This document shows positions 17,820-27,471 of a stretch of DNA of 64,000 bases, piece after piece (the stretch's first letter is position 1; every line of letters begins with the position of its first letter). The notes under the pieces were generated by a model. It was not told the origin of the DNA, did no database searches, and was given only the letters and a program-made list of their open reading frames with translations. A program made the translations under genes and the position numbers. The stretch is from Xanthomonas sp. GPE 39 (GTDB taxonomy: Bacteria > Pseudomonadota > Gammaproteobacteria > Xanthomonadales > Xanthomonadaceae): the NCBI RefSeq assembly GCF_000963005.1, contig NZ_JZHZ01000007.1, forward strand, positions 2,633,138 through 2,697,137. The letters run 5' to 3'.

Positions 17820-18146
17820 CTACAGAACGGCGTCGGCTTGAACCACGTTCATGGTCTGAGACGTCCTCCCGGCACGCAGCAGCAAGAAATCGGCATGTCC
17901 ACGCAAACGCCGACATTCGGAGTAGCTCAAGTCTCGATCCAACTCCATCATCAACGCGGAGAAAGACGGCCAGAAGATGGCGTCTTCATGGACGCTGGCC
18001 AATAGCATGCAAAGCTGCGCTTCGAGCTTGCGTACCGCCGCAAGCAGAGGGGACGGTCGCGCGCCCTGGCCGGAAAGTGCAGCATCTAACGCCGCCGCCG
18101 CCGCCGCCGCATGGCTTGCCCCTGGATGAGTATTAGTGTCCAGCAT
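17820..18146 (-). CDS. Hypothetical protein
   Basis: 108 aa, leucine/alanine-rich and probably helical, with an alanine stretch near the N terminus (HAAAAAAALDAAL) and LEAQLCMLLASVHEDAIFWPSFSALMMELDRDLSYSECRRL in the middle as two segments. No membrane helix, signal peptide or known domain. Codon use is like the neighbours, so I think it real. It may be the distant first gene before the kinase operon, but 215 bp separate them. Confidence 0.55.
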   Translation of the reverse strand: MLDTNTHPGASHAAAAAAALDAALSGQGARPSPLLAAVRKLEAQLCMLLASVHEDAIFWPSFSALMMELDRDLSYSECRRLRGHADFLLLRAGRTSQTMNVVQADAVL

Positions 18147-18851
18147 CTTGCTTTATCGGTTAACAAACGTAACCGCATGATGTCTGAGCAGATGTCAATT
18201 TCGCGCGAAATGGGACAGGAATCGCAACCTGCGCCTTGCAAAAAGCAAAGAGAACGTATATGGAACGATGCGTTACATAAACAACCATTATCCGTGAACG
18301 GCGTCACTGCGCATGCTGCGGCCAGACCGTACTGGATCAGGCCATGGCGGCACCGATCTTGAGCCCGGAGGCGCTCACTGTTTTGCCTGCGCTGATCCTC
18401 TTGACCTCCCACACAGCCTGATTGCCTTGGCTTTTGGCCTTGACCGGGCCAAAACACTTGACAGCCGCGTTGACGCTATCGACCTTGAGCTAATCGCACA
18501 CGCCTGCCTGTTGGCGAGCCAATCCGCCTTCGCCTCGGTATCGTGCTCGGCCACACCGACGTGCCGCATGCTGTCGGACTCGTCAATGCCGCCATGGTTC
18601 TGCCAGCACTGATCGGGGGATCGGCGGCGAACACATGAGCCTGGTCCATGGCAGCACATCGACCGGCGCAGGATTGCGCCGAGTCCGTGCGTGCAATGAA
18701 CGTTGCCATAGGACATGGCGTCATTGACGAGATAAGTAGTTTCCATAGCAGCTCGTCCATACAGCGTGACCGGCGCATCCAGAGAGCGTGAGTGCGGCCG
18801 CGAAATGACCTCGGCGATACTGTCGGCATCGAGTCCCGCGATGCTGATGCC
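18147..18851 (+). pseudogene. Gene-poor stretch with coding-like debris
   Basis: No intact gene in about 700 bp. Between ~18380 and 18637 the plus strand shows two stretches with core-like codon use in different frames, one reading SLIALAFGLDRAKTLDSR and the next, after a shift near 18515, reading LRLGIVLGHTDVPHAVGL and LVNAAMVLPALIGGSAANT before a TGA. I take this as a possible decayed gene, but no family can be named. Confidence 0.3.
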
Positions 18852-19895
18852 ATGCCCAAGACCGTCAATCTCGCCCTGATCGGCTATGGCTATGCCGGCC
18901 GCGTCTTCCACGCCCCGTTGATCGCACACACGCCTGGGCTGTGCCTGCATACGGTCGTTTCCCGCCACCTGGACGCCGTGACCGCAACCTACCCGCACAC
19001 ACGCATCGTCGCCGACTCCGCGCAGGCATTCGCCGACCCGCAGATCGATGCGGTGGTGATCGCCACACCGAACCAGACACATGCAGCGCTGGCACTGGCA
19101 GCGCTCACGCAAGGCAAGCATGTTCTGGTGGACAAACCGTTCACCTTGAATGCACAGCAGGCGCAGCAGGTGATCGCGCAGGCACAGCGTGCCGACCGCA
19201 TCGTCAGCGTGTTCCAGAACCGGCGTTGGGACGGCGATTTCCTCGGCGTGCGCGCGGTGCTGGAAACCGGTGCCTTGGGCGACATCGCCGAATTCCATTC
19301 GCACTTCGACCGCCATCGCCCGCACGTCGGCGACCGCTGGCGCGAACATGCGCTGCCTGGGTCGGGACTGTGGTTCGACCTGGGACCGCACCTGCTCGAC
19401 CAAGCACTGCAACTGTTCGGCATGCCACAGACGATTCAGGTCGATCTCGCACTGCAACGCGCCGAGGCGCAAACCGTGGATTATTTCCATGCGCTGCTGC
19501 GCTATCCACGGCTGCGTGTCGTGCTGCATGCTGGCTCGCTGGTCGCGGCGAACAGCTTGCGCTTCGCGCTCCACGGCACCGGCGGCAGTTATCTCAAACA
19601 TGGCCTGGATACACAGGAAGCACAGTTGCGCGCCGGTCTGACACCCGCCGCGCCGCACTGGGGTGAGGATCCCCTACCCGGCCAGATGCATCTGATCGAC
19701 GCGGCCGGCACGATCTCCACACACACCGTGCCGCCGCATCGGGGCGACTATCGCCACTGCTACGCCGGCTTCCGCGACGCGATGATCGGTCACGCGCCCG
19801 CACCGGTGGATCCGGCGCAGGCGCTGGCAGTCATGCGCCTGCTTGATGCCGGCATGCGCAGCGCCGACTCCGGCAACACCGTCGTCCTGGACTGA
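18852..19895 (+). CDS. Gfo/Idh/MocA-family NAD(P)-dependent oxidoreductase
   Basis: 347 aa from the ATG at 18852, which puts the Rossmann motif LALIGYGYAGRVFHAPLI at the N terminus. VVIATPNQTHAALALAAL and HVLVDKPFTL (the conserved DKP/EKP lysine) are diagnostic. The C-terminal domain has PGSGLWFDLGPHLLDQAL as two short motifs. It resembles the YdgJ/YhhX group, which includes scyllo-inositol and sugar dehydrogenases; the substrate here is unknown. It converges on gnd. Confidence 0.85.
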   Translation: MPKTVNLALIGYGYAGRVFHAPLIAHTPGLCLHTVVSRHLDAVTATYPHTRIVADSAQAFADPQIDAVVIATPNQTHAALALAALTQGKHVLVDKPFTLNAQQAQQVIAQAQRADRIVSVFQNRRWDGDFLGVRAVLETGALGDIAEFHSHFDRHRPHVGDRWREHALPGSGLWFDLGPHLLDQALQLFGMPQTIQVDLALQRAEAQTVDYFHALLRYPRLRVVLHAGSLVAANSLRFALHGTGGSYLKHGLDTQEAQLRAGLTPAAPHWGEDPLPGQMHLIDAAGTISTHTVPPHRGDYRHCYAGFRDAMIGHAPAPVDPAQALAVMRLLDAGMRSADSGNTVVLD

Positions 19896-19942
19896 ACGCT
19901 ATCGGCCATCAAACAAGTCGTGCACCGCACCGGGCACCCACG

Positions 19943-20851
19943 TCAGCCCTCGTGTTTCATCGCATGACCGCCGAACTGATTGCGCATGGCCGCCAACAGC
20001 TTGTCGGCGAACGAATCGTCCTCGCGCGAACGCAACCGCTCCAACAGCGACAGGGTGATGACCGGAGCCGATACATTCAGGTCGATCGCCTCGGCCACGG
20101 TCCAGCGACCCTCGCCAGAGTCCTGCACGAACGGCGCGATCCCATCCAAGCGCGGATTGTTGCCAAGCGCATCCGCGCACAGATCCAGCAGCCAGGAACG
20201 CACCACGCTGCCCTGACGCCAGACCTCGGCGACCTGATGCAGATCCAGCTCGAACGCCTGCTTGCGCGCCATCAACGCAAAACCTTCGGCATACGCCTGC
20301 ATCATTCCGTACTCGATGCCGTTGTGGACCATCTTGGTGAAGTGGCCGGCACCACTCGGCCCGACCCGTCCCCAACCGGCATCGGCCGCTGGCGCCAACG
20401 TGGCGAACACCGGATGCAGGCGCTGCACCGCCGCAGCGTCACCACCGATCATCAGGCTATACCCCTCGCGCAGCCCCCACACCCCGCCACTGGTGCCGCA
20501 ATCGACATAAGCGATGCCATGCGCAGCGACCGCCTCGGCGCGACGCATCGAATCTTTGTAATAAGAATTTCCACCATCGACGATCACGTCGCCCTTTTGT
20601 AAGAGCGGCATCAGCACGGCCAAAGTCTCGTCGACGACTTGCCCAGCCGGCACCATCAGCCATATCGCGCGCGGCGCAGGCAATGCCGCGATCAGCGCGG
20701 CCATGGTCTCCACGGTCTCCACCGCGCGCTGCTGCGCTGCGCTACGCGCCGCTTCGCCCAGATCGAAACCGACCACACGGTGCCCGCCGCGCACCAGGCG
20801 TTCGGCCATGTTCGCCCCCATCCGCCCCAGACCCACCAGTCCAAGTTCCAT
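19943..20851 (-). CDS. gnd: 6-phosphogluconate dehydrogenase, short YqeC/GndA type
   Basis: 302 aa, the length of the short bacterial form rather than the ~470-aa enzyme. NAD(P) site GLVGLGRMGANMAERL at the start; VDGGNSYYKDSMRRAE, VDCGTSGGVWG and FTKMVHNGIEYGMMQAYAEG are the family motifs with the catalytic Lys and Glu region. It oxidatively decarboxylates 6-phosphogluconate to ribulose-5-phosphate. C-terminal part ends RNQFGGHAMKHEG. It stands alone. Confidence 0.93.
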   Translation of the reverse strand: MELGLVGLGRMGANMAERLVRGGHRVVGFDLGEAARSAAQQRAVETVETMAALIAALPAPRAIWLMVPAGQVVDETLAVLMPLLQKGDVIVDGGNSYYKDSMRRAEAVAAHGIAYVDCGTSGGVWGLREGYSLMIGGDAAAVQRLHPVFATLAPAADAGWGRVGPSGAGHFTKMVHNGIEYGMMQAYAEGFALMARKQAFELDLHQVAEVWRQGSVVRSWLLDLCADALGNNPRLDGIAPFVQDSGEGRWTVAEAIDLNVSAPVITLSLLERLRSREDDSFADKLLAAMRNQFGGHAMKHEG

Positions 20852-20980
20852 GCGTCGCTCCCATTTGGAAAAAAGGAATACCTAGGATCGCACGAAGCAG
20901 CAGCGCCGCGATGAGCGTTACGATCGCCGGTGATGGCGAGGTGCGCTGACTTACCGACAAAACCACAGCGAAGCAGGCAA

Positions 20981-22279
20981 CTACTCGGCGACACGTGCAG
21001 ATGACGCCTGCACGCAATCTTGCAACTGCTGCGCGCGCCAACGGCGATACAGCGTGGTGTGCAGGTTGTGCAGGGTCAACTCGATCGCAAACGGAGTGCG
21101 CGGATTGCGATCCAGCAAGCGCACCACGTGGTAGCCGATCGGCTTGACACCCTTCGGATGCACATAGATGTCCAAGCCACGGTAGACAGGATCGTCGAGT
21201 AACGCGTCGAGCTGCGCCAACACCTGGCGTTGCGCCAACGACAACCCACTGCGCAAACGCGCATCGTGCATCACCAGCAAACGTTCGAAACGCGCACGAC
21301 CCGGGCCACGCAACGCCTGTGCCAACTCCCAGATACGCCGGTTGCTGCGGTCGTAATAGGCGAAGCCGCCATGCTGACGCAACGCCTGCGCCGCATCGGC
21401 ACTGACCGCGACGACAACGAAGTTTTCGGCCTGATTGTTGATGTCGTCCAAGTAACCAGACCCGAACACATGCACCAGATAACCCGGCACACCCAGGAAC
21501 GCCGCACGGCCACGCTGCGCGGTTTTTTCCGCTTTGCCATCGGCCAAGAGGGAGCCGGCATGCGCGCCGAGTAGAATGCTGTCGGTGCGATGCAAGGTGA
21601 GGAACGTGCCAATCGAAAGTTCGTCGGCACTGAACGCGCGATCAAACCCGGCATCGCCATACAGCTCGCGTTGCGCCGCCAATTGTGCAACCTGTCGGCC
21701 GACGCCGCATTCCGAGCGCACATAGCCGCTGTAAAACGCGTCCAACGCATGCGCATTGCCCTGCACCGGGCGGTATCCGCGACCGAAACTACGGAAACCC
21801 TGCCACCCCTGCGCCCGCGCGCCGCGTGGGCCAAATCCGATCCATCCTAGTTGCAAGGCCGAGAACCGATAACCGGGATTCCCCTGCAAACGCGCAACGG
21901 CACGCTCGGTGGCGGCACCGAGCCGCAGAAAATAACCGCACTGCGTCGCCGATGTCTCCAGCAAATTGCGTAGCGCCTGCCGCCGCTGCATCTGGCTCCA
22001 TGTGTCCGGCAATGCCACCTGCAAATCACCATGCGCCTGCGCCTCGGCAAGCGATCCGCGCTCGCACGGCATGCCGGGGGAAACCTGAGGCTGTGTGGCA
22101 ACGGTACTGGTGACGTGCCAGCCAAGTTGACCCAGGACACTCGTCAGACACGCCGCACTGGCGCTGTCCGCAGGATCGGGCACAGCCGCTGACGCGGCGC
22201 TCGCCAGCAGCGACACAATCAGCACACTGGCACGGCCACGACGCCACCACAGACATGTAGGTGCAAGGGATCGCATCAT
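20981..22279 (-). CDS. Secreted protein of unknown function
   Basis: About 432 aa from the ATG at 22279; an upstream start at 22330 is possible. An N-terminal signal (VLIVSLLASAASAAVPD) exports it. The mature part is mostly helical with Cys pairs (AACLTS, MPCERG, TQCGYF, SECGVG). Conserved-looking motifs include FLTLHRTDSILLGAHAG, VFGSGYLDDINNQAENF and VHPKGVKPIGYHVVRLL as separate segments. I do not recognise the family. It diverges from the epimerase gene with 185 bp between starts. Confidence 0.7.
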   Translation of the reverse strand: MMRSLAPTCLWWRRGRASVLIVSLLASAASAAVPDPADSASAACLTSVLGQLGWHVTSTVATQPQVSPGMPCERGSLAEAQAHGDLQVALPDTWSQMQRRQALRNLLETSATQCGYFLRLGAATERAVARLQGNPGYRFSALQLGWIGFGPRGARAQGWQGFRSFGRGYRPVQGNAHALDAFYSGYVRSECGVGRQVAQLAAQRELYGDAGFDRAFSADELSIGTFLTLHRTDSILLGAHAGSLLADGKAEKTAQRGRAAFLGVPGYLVHVFGSGYLDDINNQAENFVVVAVSADAAQALRQHGGFAYYDRSNRRIWELAQALRGPGRARFERLLVMHDARLRSGLSLAQRQVLAQLDALLDDPVYRGLDIYVHPKGVKPIGYHVVRLLDRNPRTPFAIELTLHNLHTTLYRRWRAQQLQDCVQASSARVAE

Positions 22280-22464
22280 GGCGCAGACATGGCAGGCAGC
22301 GAACGTCCGGACACCGCCAAGACGCGGCACTCATGCAAGCGTGCCGCCCAAGCCGTGCATGCTGCGCGAAGCCACTGCGCCCGGCACATACTCGTTGGAT
22401 TCACTCCTGCGCAATGTATTGCCCGCCTACACTGCCTGTTCCATTGACCGAACTGAGCACTCTC

Positions 22465-23352
22465 ATGCACGTACTCATTACCGGAGGCACCGGATTCATT
22501 GGCCGCGCACTCTGTCCTGCGCTGGTGCAGGCAGGACACCAGGTCAGCGTGCTGAGTCGCGACCTTTTGCGTGCTAAGCGTTTGCTGCCAGAGGTACACG
22601 CACTGGACGCGCTGCATCGCCTCACGTCGGCAGACGCAGTAATCAATCTGGCTGGCGAACCGCTGAGCGAGGGCCGCTGGAACGCGACCCGCAAACGCCG
22701 CTTCCGCACCTCGCGCATCGGCACCACGCGCGCGCTGGTCGACTGGATGGAGCAGCTCGGCCCGACGCAACGCCCGAGCTGCCTGATCTCAGGCTCGGCA
22801 ATCGGCTACTACGGCGATCGCCGCGACGATGTGCTCGACGAACAGGCAACACCTGGAGATGACTTTTCCGCGCAGCTATGCCGCGATTGGGAAGCCGAAG
22901 CGCTGCGTGCACAGACGCTGGGCGTGCGAACCAGCCTGGTGCGCACCGGTGTGGTCCTGGGTCGCGATGGCGGCGCACTGGCCAGGATGCTACCGCCGTT
23001 CAAGCTCGGGCTAGGCGGGCGCATGGGCGAGGGACGACAATGGATGAGCTGGATCCATCGCGACGACCATGTCGCACTGTTGCTATGGCTGTTGCAACAC
23101 GGCGGCGAAGGTGCCTACAACGCCAGCGCGCCGGCACCGGCAACCAATGCCGATTTCGCCAGACAACTCGCCGCAGCGCTACACCGGCCAACGCTGTTGC
23201 CGATGCCGGCCAGCGCCTTGCGCCTGGCCTTCGGCGAGATGGCCGAACTACTGCTGAGCAGCCAACGCGTCCTGCCCGCACGCGCGCAGCAGGAAGGCTA
23301 CGTATTCCGCTATCCGCAACTGGATGCCGCCTTGCGCGCCCTACTCGCCTGA
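22465..23352 (+). CDS. YfcH/TIGR01777-type NAD-dependent epimerase-like protein
   Basis: 295 aa from the ATG at 22465, which starts MHVLITGGTGFIGRAL, the Rossmann motif; any start further upstream only adds non-conserved residues. The motifs VINLAGEPL, GRWNATRKR, SGSAIGYYGD and MSWIHRDDHV are those of the TIGR01777 (YfcH/SulA-like) extended SDR family. Its biochemical role is not established; relatives in other organisms influence cell division or photosystem assembly. It is monocistronic. Confidence 0.88.
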   Translation: MHVLITGGTGFIGRALCPALVQAGHQVSVLSRDLLRAKRLLPEVHALDALHRLTSADAVINLAGEPLSEGRWNATRKRRFRTSRIGTTRALVDWMEQLGPTQRPSCLISGSAIGYYGDRRDDVLDEQATPGDDFSAQLCRDWEAEALRAQTLGVRTSLVRTGVVLGRDGGALARMLPPFKLGLGGRMGEGRQWMSWIHRDDHVALLLWLLQHGGEGAYNASAPAPATNADFARQLAAALHRPTLLPMPASALRLAFGEMAELLLSSQRVLPARAQQEGYVFRYPQLDAALRALLA

Positions 23353-23405
23353 GTGCCACGAGACGCCAACACCAAACAACGCATTGCCACAGGCACTCAA
23401 CAAAA

Positions 23406-23436
23406 CGCCCCGGCGGAAACAGTGTCCGCCGAGGCG
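23406..23436 (-). terminator. Rho-independent terminator
   Basis: CGCCCCGGCGGA (23406-23417) pairs with TCCGCCGAGGCG (23425-23436) with one mismatch. On the minus strand TTTTG follows directly. It lies 26 bases past the stop of the glycine-zipper gene and ends its transcript. Confidence 0.75.
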
Positions 23437-23461
23437 CAGGGCACATCCTGAAAGCAGTGGA

Positions 23462-23830
23462 TCAGTAGCGCTTGCAGACGGTCTCGACTTCGCGATTGCC
23501 GTTGGCTTCCTGGCGCTTGCCCTGGATGTAACGACCAGCGGCACCGCCTGCCACCGCACCACCGACCGTCGCCAGCGTGTTGCCCTTGCCCTTGCCGATT
23601 TCGTGGCCGATCAGGCCACCGATTGCCGCACCGGCCAGGGTGCCGCCAATGCGATCGGGATCGGTGCTGTTCTCGCGCACCGCGACCTTATTGCAGTGCA
23701 CGCGGGTGCCATCGTTGAAACGGCGGCCATCATCCTCGGGACCGTAGTGGCGATACGCCTGCGCTAACGGCACCACAGCTGTGGCAAGGCCGAGCACGGC
23801 GAGACAGAAAGCGGATTTGACGGTGTTCAT
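23462..23830 (-). CDS. Glycine-zipper 2TM outer-membrane-type protein
   Basis: 122 aa from the ATG at 23830; signal peptide MNTVKSAFCLAVLGLATAV.. cleaved near QAY. A glycine zipper typical of the 2TM/17-kDa antigen group spans about residues 62-100 (GTLAGAAIGGLIGHEIG, then TVGGAVAGGAAGRYI). Such proteins insert in or near the outer membrane. VETVCKRY at the C terminus and a second Cys (VHCNK) may pair. Monocistronic with a clear terminator. Confidence 0.85.
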   Translation of the reverse strand: MNTVKSAFCLAVLGLATAVVPLAQAYRHYGPEDDGRRFNDGTRVHCNKVAVRENSTDPDRIGGTLAGAAIGGLIGHEIGKGKGNTLATVGGAVAGGAAGRYIQGKRQEANGNREVETVCKRY

Positions 23831-23978
23831 GCTGATTGCTCCTGGGTGGTCGAGCCGATGCACTCACGACCGCACATCGCACTCTCGATGGCGGCCAGCT
23901 TCGCATCGGATTTGCGAATGCTTGGTGAAGCTCAGTCGACTTGGCTCGCCGCCAATAAACGCCCTGCCGAGGGTGCCA

Positions 23979-24704
23979 TCAATTGCCACCGCTCTTGCCG
24001 GATTGGCTGGCAGGCTGCGACGCCACGGGCACGGGTGCCGATGCCGGCGCAGCGACGGCAGGAGCTGGCGGGGCAGGCAGGGCAGGCACCGCAGATGGCG
24101 TCGAGGCAGGCACCGGAGCAGGCGCGGGAGCCGCTGCTGGCGGGTGCGCGGGCGCGGCCGACGCGGCAGGCTTACCCTTCGGCAGGAACTCGTTCATCAA
24201 CTGGAAGAAATGCTTGTAGAAATCGCTGTCCTGCACCGTATTGCTGGCGACACGCACCATCGAATCGTCGCTGCTGCCGATCGGCAACGACACCGAGCCC
24301 AGCAAGCCGACACCGACACTGGCCGAGGTCGGGCTCTTTTTCAGTGCATAGCGGTCCTGCAACGCGCTGACAAATACCCAGGATTCGTCCTGCCCATGCG
24401 GCACACACGACACGCGCAATTCCAGTTGCTCGTGCAAGTCTTCGCTGGGCTGGAAATTCTTGGTGCCTTCGACCGCATCGGCGCTGGCCCTGGCAACCAC
24501 GTAACCCTGACTCAACAACGCACGACGCGCCGATTCGCATGCCTGCGCCGGCTGCACCTGATAGTTGCGCGAATAGGTGTTATCGGAATTGAAGCTCTCT
24601 TTCACCAGCCCCTCCTGCTTGGAGCCGAAACAGCCACTCAGGCCGATCGCGACCAGCACGAACGCAGGAAGAACGAGAACCTTGGAAGAATCGGACATGG
24701 CCAT
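23979..24704 (-). CDS. DUF2242-family lipoprotein
   Basis: About 241 aa from the ATG at 24704. A lipobox (AIGLSGCFG) anchors it to a membrane. Residues ~35-165 carry the DUF2242 pattern: SRNYQVQPAQACESARRALL, QGYVV, KNFQPSEDLHEQLELRVSC, QDRYALKKS and SVSLPIGSSDDSMVRV as separate motifs. The last ~75 residues are a low-complexity Ala/Pro tail (PAPAPVPASTPSAVPALPAP) that could reach through peptidoglycan. Function unknown. Confidence 0.82.
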   Translation of the reverse strand: MAMSDSSKVLVLPAFVLVAIGLSGCFGSKQEGLVKESFNSDNTYSRNYQVQPAQACESARRALLSQGYVVARASADAVEGTKNFQPSEDLHEQLELRVSCVPHGQDESWVFVSALQDRYALKKSPTSASVGVGLLGSVSLPIGSSDDSMVRVASNTVQDSDFYKHFFQLMNEFLPKGKPAASAAPAHPPAAAPAPAPVPASTPSAVPALPAPPAPAVAAPASAPVPVASQPASQSGKSGGN

Positions 24705-24857
24705 TGACCGAGAGGGAGCATCGCGCCACAGGATAGCGGCAAGCATGCCGGTGCGGCAGTGATGTCGTCGTCGTCGCTCATCCCGCGGTTAGCGAACCCG
24801 GCGGCAAGCACCGCTGGCGAGCACCGCACTGCGGCGGTACCCGTCTCGAGCGGGTCG

Positions 24858-24887
24858 GCCCGCCCTGCCGGTGCGAGAAGGGCGGGC
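24858..24887 (-). terminator. GC-rich hairpin after nadV
   Basis: GCCCGCCC (24858-24865) pairs with GGGCGGGC (24880-24887), about 43 bases past the nadV stop. No T run follows on the minus strand, so only terminator-like. Confidence 0.4.
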
Positions 24888-24929
24888 GCTATGGCGACCA
24901 TTACGTGGGCGCCACGCTGCCTACAGTTG

Positions 24930-26354
24930 CTACAGACGCGCCGCGTTGGCACGTTCGCGCACCTGCGCGAAGGTCCAGTCCTGCAGCAAGCGTCCGTTTT
25001 CCCACACGGTCACCATTGCGTCTTCGTCGCCGTCCCGGCCCACAACAGCCTGCGCCGAGGCCACCGTGGCCGGGATCGACTCGGTCCGATATCCACCGTG
25101 TTCGGGCTGACGCAGCAGACGCACGCGGCCACGCTTGCTGAGCTTGCCCTTGTCGGTGACCGGATCTTTGTAGACATCGATCCAGGTGCCGTTCACGCGC
25201 GCGGCCGAGCACTTGAGCGCGAACTTCTGGGTATCGCGGTCCAGCCGTTGCAGCAATGCGCCGCCCATGCCGAAGGCGAGATTGTCGGTGGCGTAGCCGG
25301 CACTGGTGATGCGCTCCAGAATGGCACGGATGCTGACCGGGTTGACGCCATCGCCCTGAATCACTCGCACATGGTTGAGCACTTTATAGCCCTTGCCGTT
25401 GACGCGATGACCGAAAGCTTCGTCGAGCAACTCCAGACATTGGTGCACCACCGCGACCGGATCGCCGGAGTCGGGACGGATCACCACTGTCGCCCCGCAA
25501 GCGATCACCTGCTCGCGCAAGGCGCCGCCCCAATACGCACGGATGGCATGGAAAATGTCGTAACTGTCCGACACCACCGCGACCACGGCGCCTGGCTTGC
25601 CGAACTGGACAAGCATATTGCGGTAGGCATCGACCTCGTGCGCGCGCCCCCAACTGGTAATCGTGCTGTGTTCGGCGGCAGGAATCGAATAACCGGCCAT
25701 TGGCTCGTGATAATGCGCGCGGGCCAGCAACAGCCCAGAGACGGTATCGGTGCCGAGGAAATTGACCAAATGCGCGGCACCGCCGATCGCCGCCGACTCC
25801 AGACTGGACACGCCGCGCGCGCCGAAATCGTGCAGTTTGAATAGCAATTGCCCATCCGGATCGTCGCTGGTGCGCTCCAGGAATTGACGGATAGTCTGCT
25901 TGGCGTGCCAACTCACCGTTGCCACGGTGACCGGATACCAAATACGCAACAGCAGCGTTTCCAGATACGAAGGCACCCAGTAGGCCCGCGCATCGGTGGA
26001 TTCAATCGTCATCAACGCATTGTGCGTGGGCACCACACTGCCCTCGGGCACGGCACGAATCCGGATCGGCAAGTGGCCGCCGAGACGGTCGACGATATCG
26101 CGCCAGCCGGCCTCGTTGAACGGCTCGCCGTGCACGGCGAACAGATCGCGCGCCTCGTCGATATCGGCATGGGTGATGGCGCGGCCCAGCGCCTCTTTGA
26201 GAATCGACTGCAGACCGAAAAACACGGTGCGATCGTAGACACCACCGCGCGATTCGACGTAGAAGAATGTCGCGTCGGTTCCGGGGGGATACTGCAACCA
26301 GTGGCTGGCCTTGTAACTATCGGTGTTGAGCAGCAGGTTATTCAGGCATTGCAT
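24930..26354 (-). CDS. nadV: Nicotinamide phosphoribosyltransferase
   Basis: 474 aa from the ATG at 26354 (MQCLNNLLLNTDSYKASHW), the family-typical start. NadV/NAMPT joins nicotinamide and PRPP into NMN. Motifs seen: DSYKASHWLQYPPGT, FYVESRGG, KLHDFGARGVSS, DTVSG, VSDSYD, VIRPDSGDP and FGMGGALLQRLDRDT with C-terminal KDPVTDKGKLSKRGR; the conserved His in LFKLHDFGARG is present. Together with the next gene upstream it makes the two-step nicotinamide to NAD route. The two are 61 bp apart on the same strand and probably one operon. Confidence 0.95.
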   Translation of the reverse strand: MQCLNNLLLNTDSYKASHWLQYPPGTDATFFYVESRGGVYDRTVFFGLQSILKEALGRAITHADIDEARDLFAVHGEPFNEAGWRDIVDRLGGHLPIRIRAVPEGSVVPTHNALMTIESTDARAYWVPSYLETLLLRIWYPVTVATVSWHAKQTIRQFLERTSDDPDGQLLFKLHDFGARGVSSLESAAIGGAAHLVNFLGTDTVSGLLLARAHYHEPMAGYSIPAAEHSTITSWGRAHEVDAYRNMLVQFGKPGAVVAVVSDSYDIFHAIRAYWGGALREQVIACGATVVIRPDSGDPVAVVHQCLELLDEAFGHRVNGKGYKVLNHVRVIQGDGVNPVSIRAILERITSAGYATDNLAFGMGGALLQRLDRDTQKFALKCSAARVNGTWIDVYKDPVTDKGKLSKRGRVRLLRQPEHGGYRTESIPATVASAQAVVGRDGDEDAMVTVWENGRLLQDWTFAQVRERANAARL

Positions 26355-26415
26355 GACGGAAGCTCCTTCGCGTCCAAGAAGGCCGGCAGTCTGTCCGCCG
26401 ACCAGAAAAACCGCG

Positions 26416-27471
26416 TCAACCGCGGCCCAGAAAGAATTCGAGCAGGTGCAGGTGATCTTCGAACAGTTTCGGCCCCATGCCGAGCACCTCGCTGACCGGC
26501 ACCCAACGCGCCTTGTCAGCATCGTCGCCGCCACGCACCTCGGGCAGTTCGCCTAATACGAACTCGAAGTGGAAGGCGTGGGTGATGGTGCGTCCACGCA
26601 GGCTACGCTCGGGATGGTCGAAGACGTGGCGATTTTTCAGCGATCCCTTCAAGACCGGGACCGGAATCTTGAGCCGGGTTTCTTCGCGTAGTTCGCGCAG
26701 ACAGGCATCGAGAATACTCTCGTGCTGGCCGACGAAACCGCCGGGCAACGCCCACAGCCCCTTCCCCGGCGCGGCACGACGACGCACCAGCAGCACATGC
26801 CCGGAATGCACCACCACTGCGTCGGCTGTGACGAAGGTGGGCGGATACGGCGCCTCTTTCCAGGCGGCGCGGTATTGTTCGATAAACTGATACTCGGCAA
26901 GCAATTCCGCGTAGGACGGCGAGTTCTTACGAAACGCCTCAAGCATCTCGAACACCGGCGCTGGCACATTACCGCGCAGCATCAACAAGGCACCGTGGAA
27001 ATCGATGCTGCCGGCTTCGAACAGATAACGGCGCAGCTCGGTCGCCGACAAGGTCTCGGTGTGCTGCACATCGACCAGCGGCCACTGCGGAAACTCGCGC
27101 AGGTAATAGCTGCTGGCATCCTTGTCCATGCCGATCAAACCAATCCGCGCATCGGTACCACCGCCATCGTGGCCCACCGCATCGGCCACCGCCGACTGCA
27201 CTGCGAGGATCCATTGGCTTTCGTTATAGAGGTGATCGCGCAGCGCACGCAGGATCAGGCGCTCACCCGCGCCCTCAAGCGCGGCCTGGATCATCACGCC
27301 GCGCTCGGCCACGGTCCAGGGATTACGAATGGTGCGGGGCGTCTCGGCCGAGCCGATCAGGAAAATAAGCTTGCGTGAGCGCGCCAATGCGTGGCGGGCG
27401 ACGGCCGCATGACCGTTGTGGAAGGGCTCGAAGCGCCCGATAAAAACGAGGTAGTCGTAGTCCATGAGCAT
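26416..27471 (-). CDS. Bifunctional NMN adenylyltransferase / Nudix hydrolase
   Basis: 351 aa. The N-terminal half is a NadM-type nucleotidyltransferase: [20 protein letters not shown] at ~9-28 with the HxGH-like site, and a later ISTxxR-equivalent ([10 protein letters not shown]). The C-terminal half (~205-351) is a Nudix domain with [21 protein letters not shown], the metal-binding box (the late glycine replaced). It converts NMN plus ATP to NAD, and the Nudix half probably cleans up ADP-ribose or similar. An ATG six bases downstream of the first is equally possible as start. Confidence 0.92.
   Translation of the reverse strand: MLMDYDYLVFIGRFEPFHNGHAAVARHALARSRKLIFLIGSAETPRTIRNPWTVAERGVMIQAALEGAGERLILRALRDHLYNESQWILAVQSAVADAVGHDGGGTDARIGLIGMDKDASSYYLREFPQWPLVDVQHTETLSATELRRYLFEAGSIDFHGALLMLRGNVPAPVFEMLEAFRKNSPSYAELLAEYQFIEQYRAAWKEAPYPPTFVTADAVVVHSGHVLLVRRRAAPGKGLWALPGGFVGQHESILDACLRELREETRLKIPVPVLKGSLKNRHVFDHPERSLRGRTITHAFHFEFVLGELPEVRGGDDADKARWVPVSEVLGMGPKLFEDHLHLLEFFLGRG

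Noticed and set aside
18090-18111. GCCGCC repeats near 18090 as a CRISPR or tandem array
   Set aside because: It is the alanine stretch of the 108-aa protein; no spacers or longer repeat units.
18375-19658. Long minus-strand open frame opposite the oxidoreductase
   Set aside because: A G+C-driven antisense shadow of the Gfo/Idh gene; composition and residues show no family pattern.
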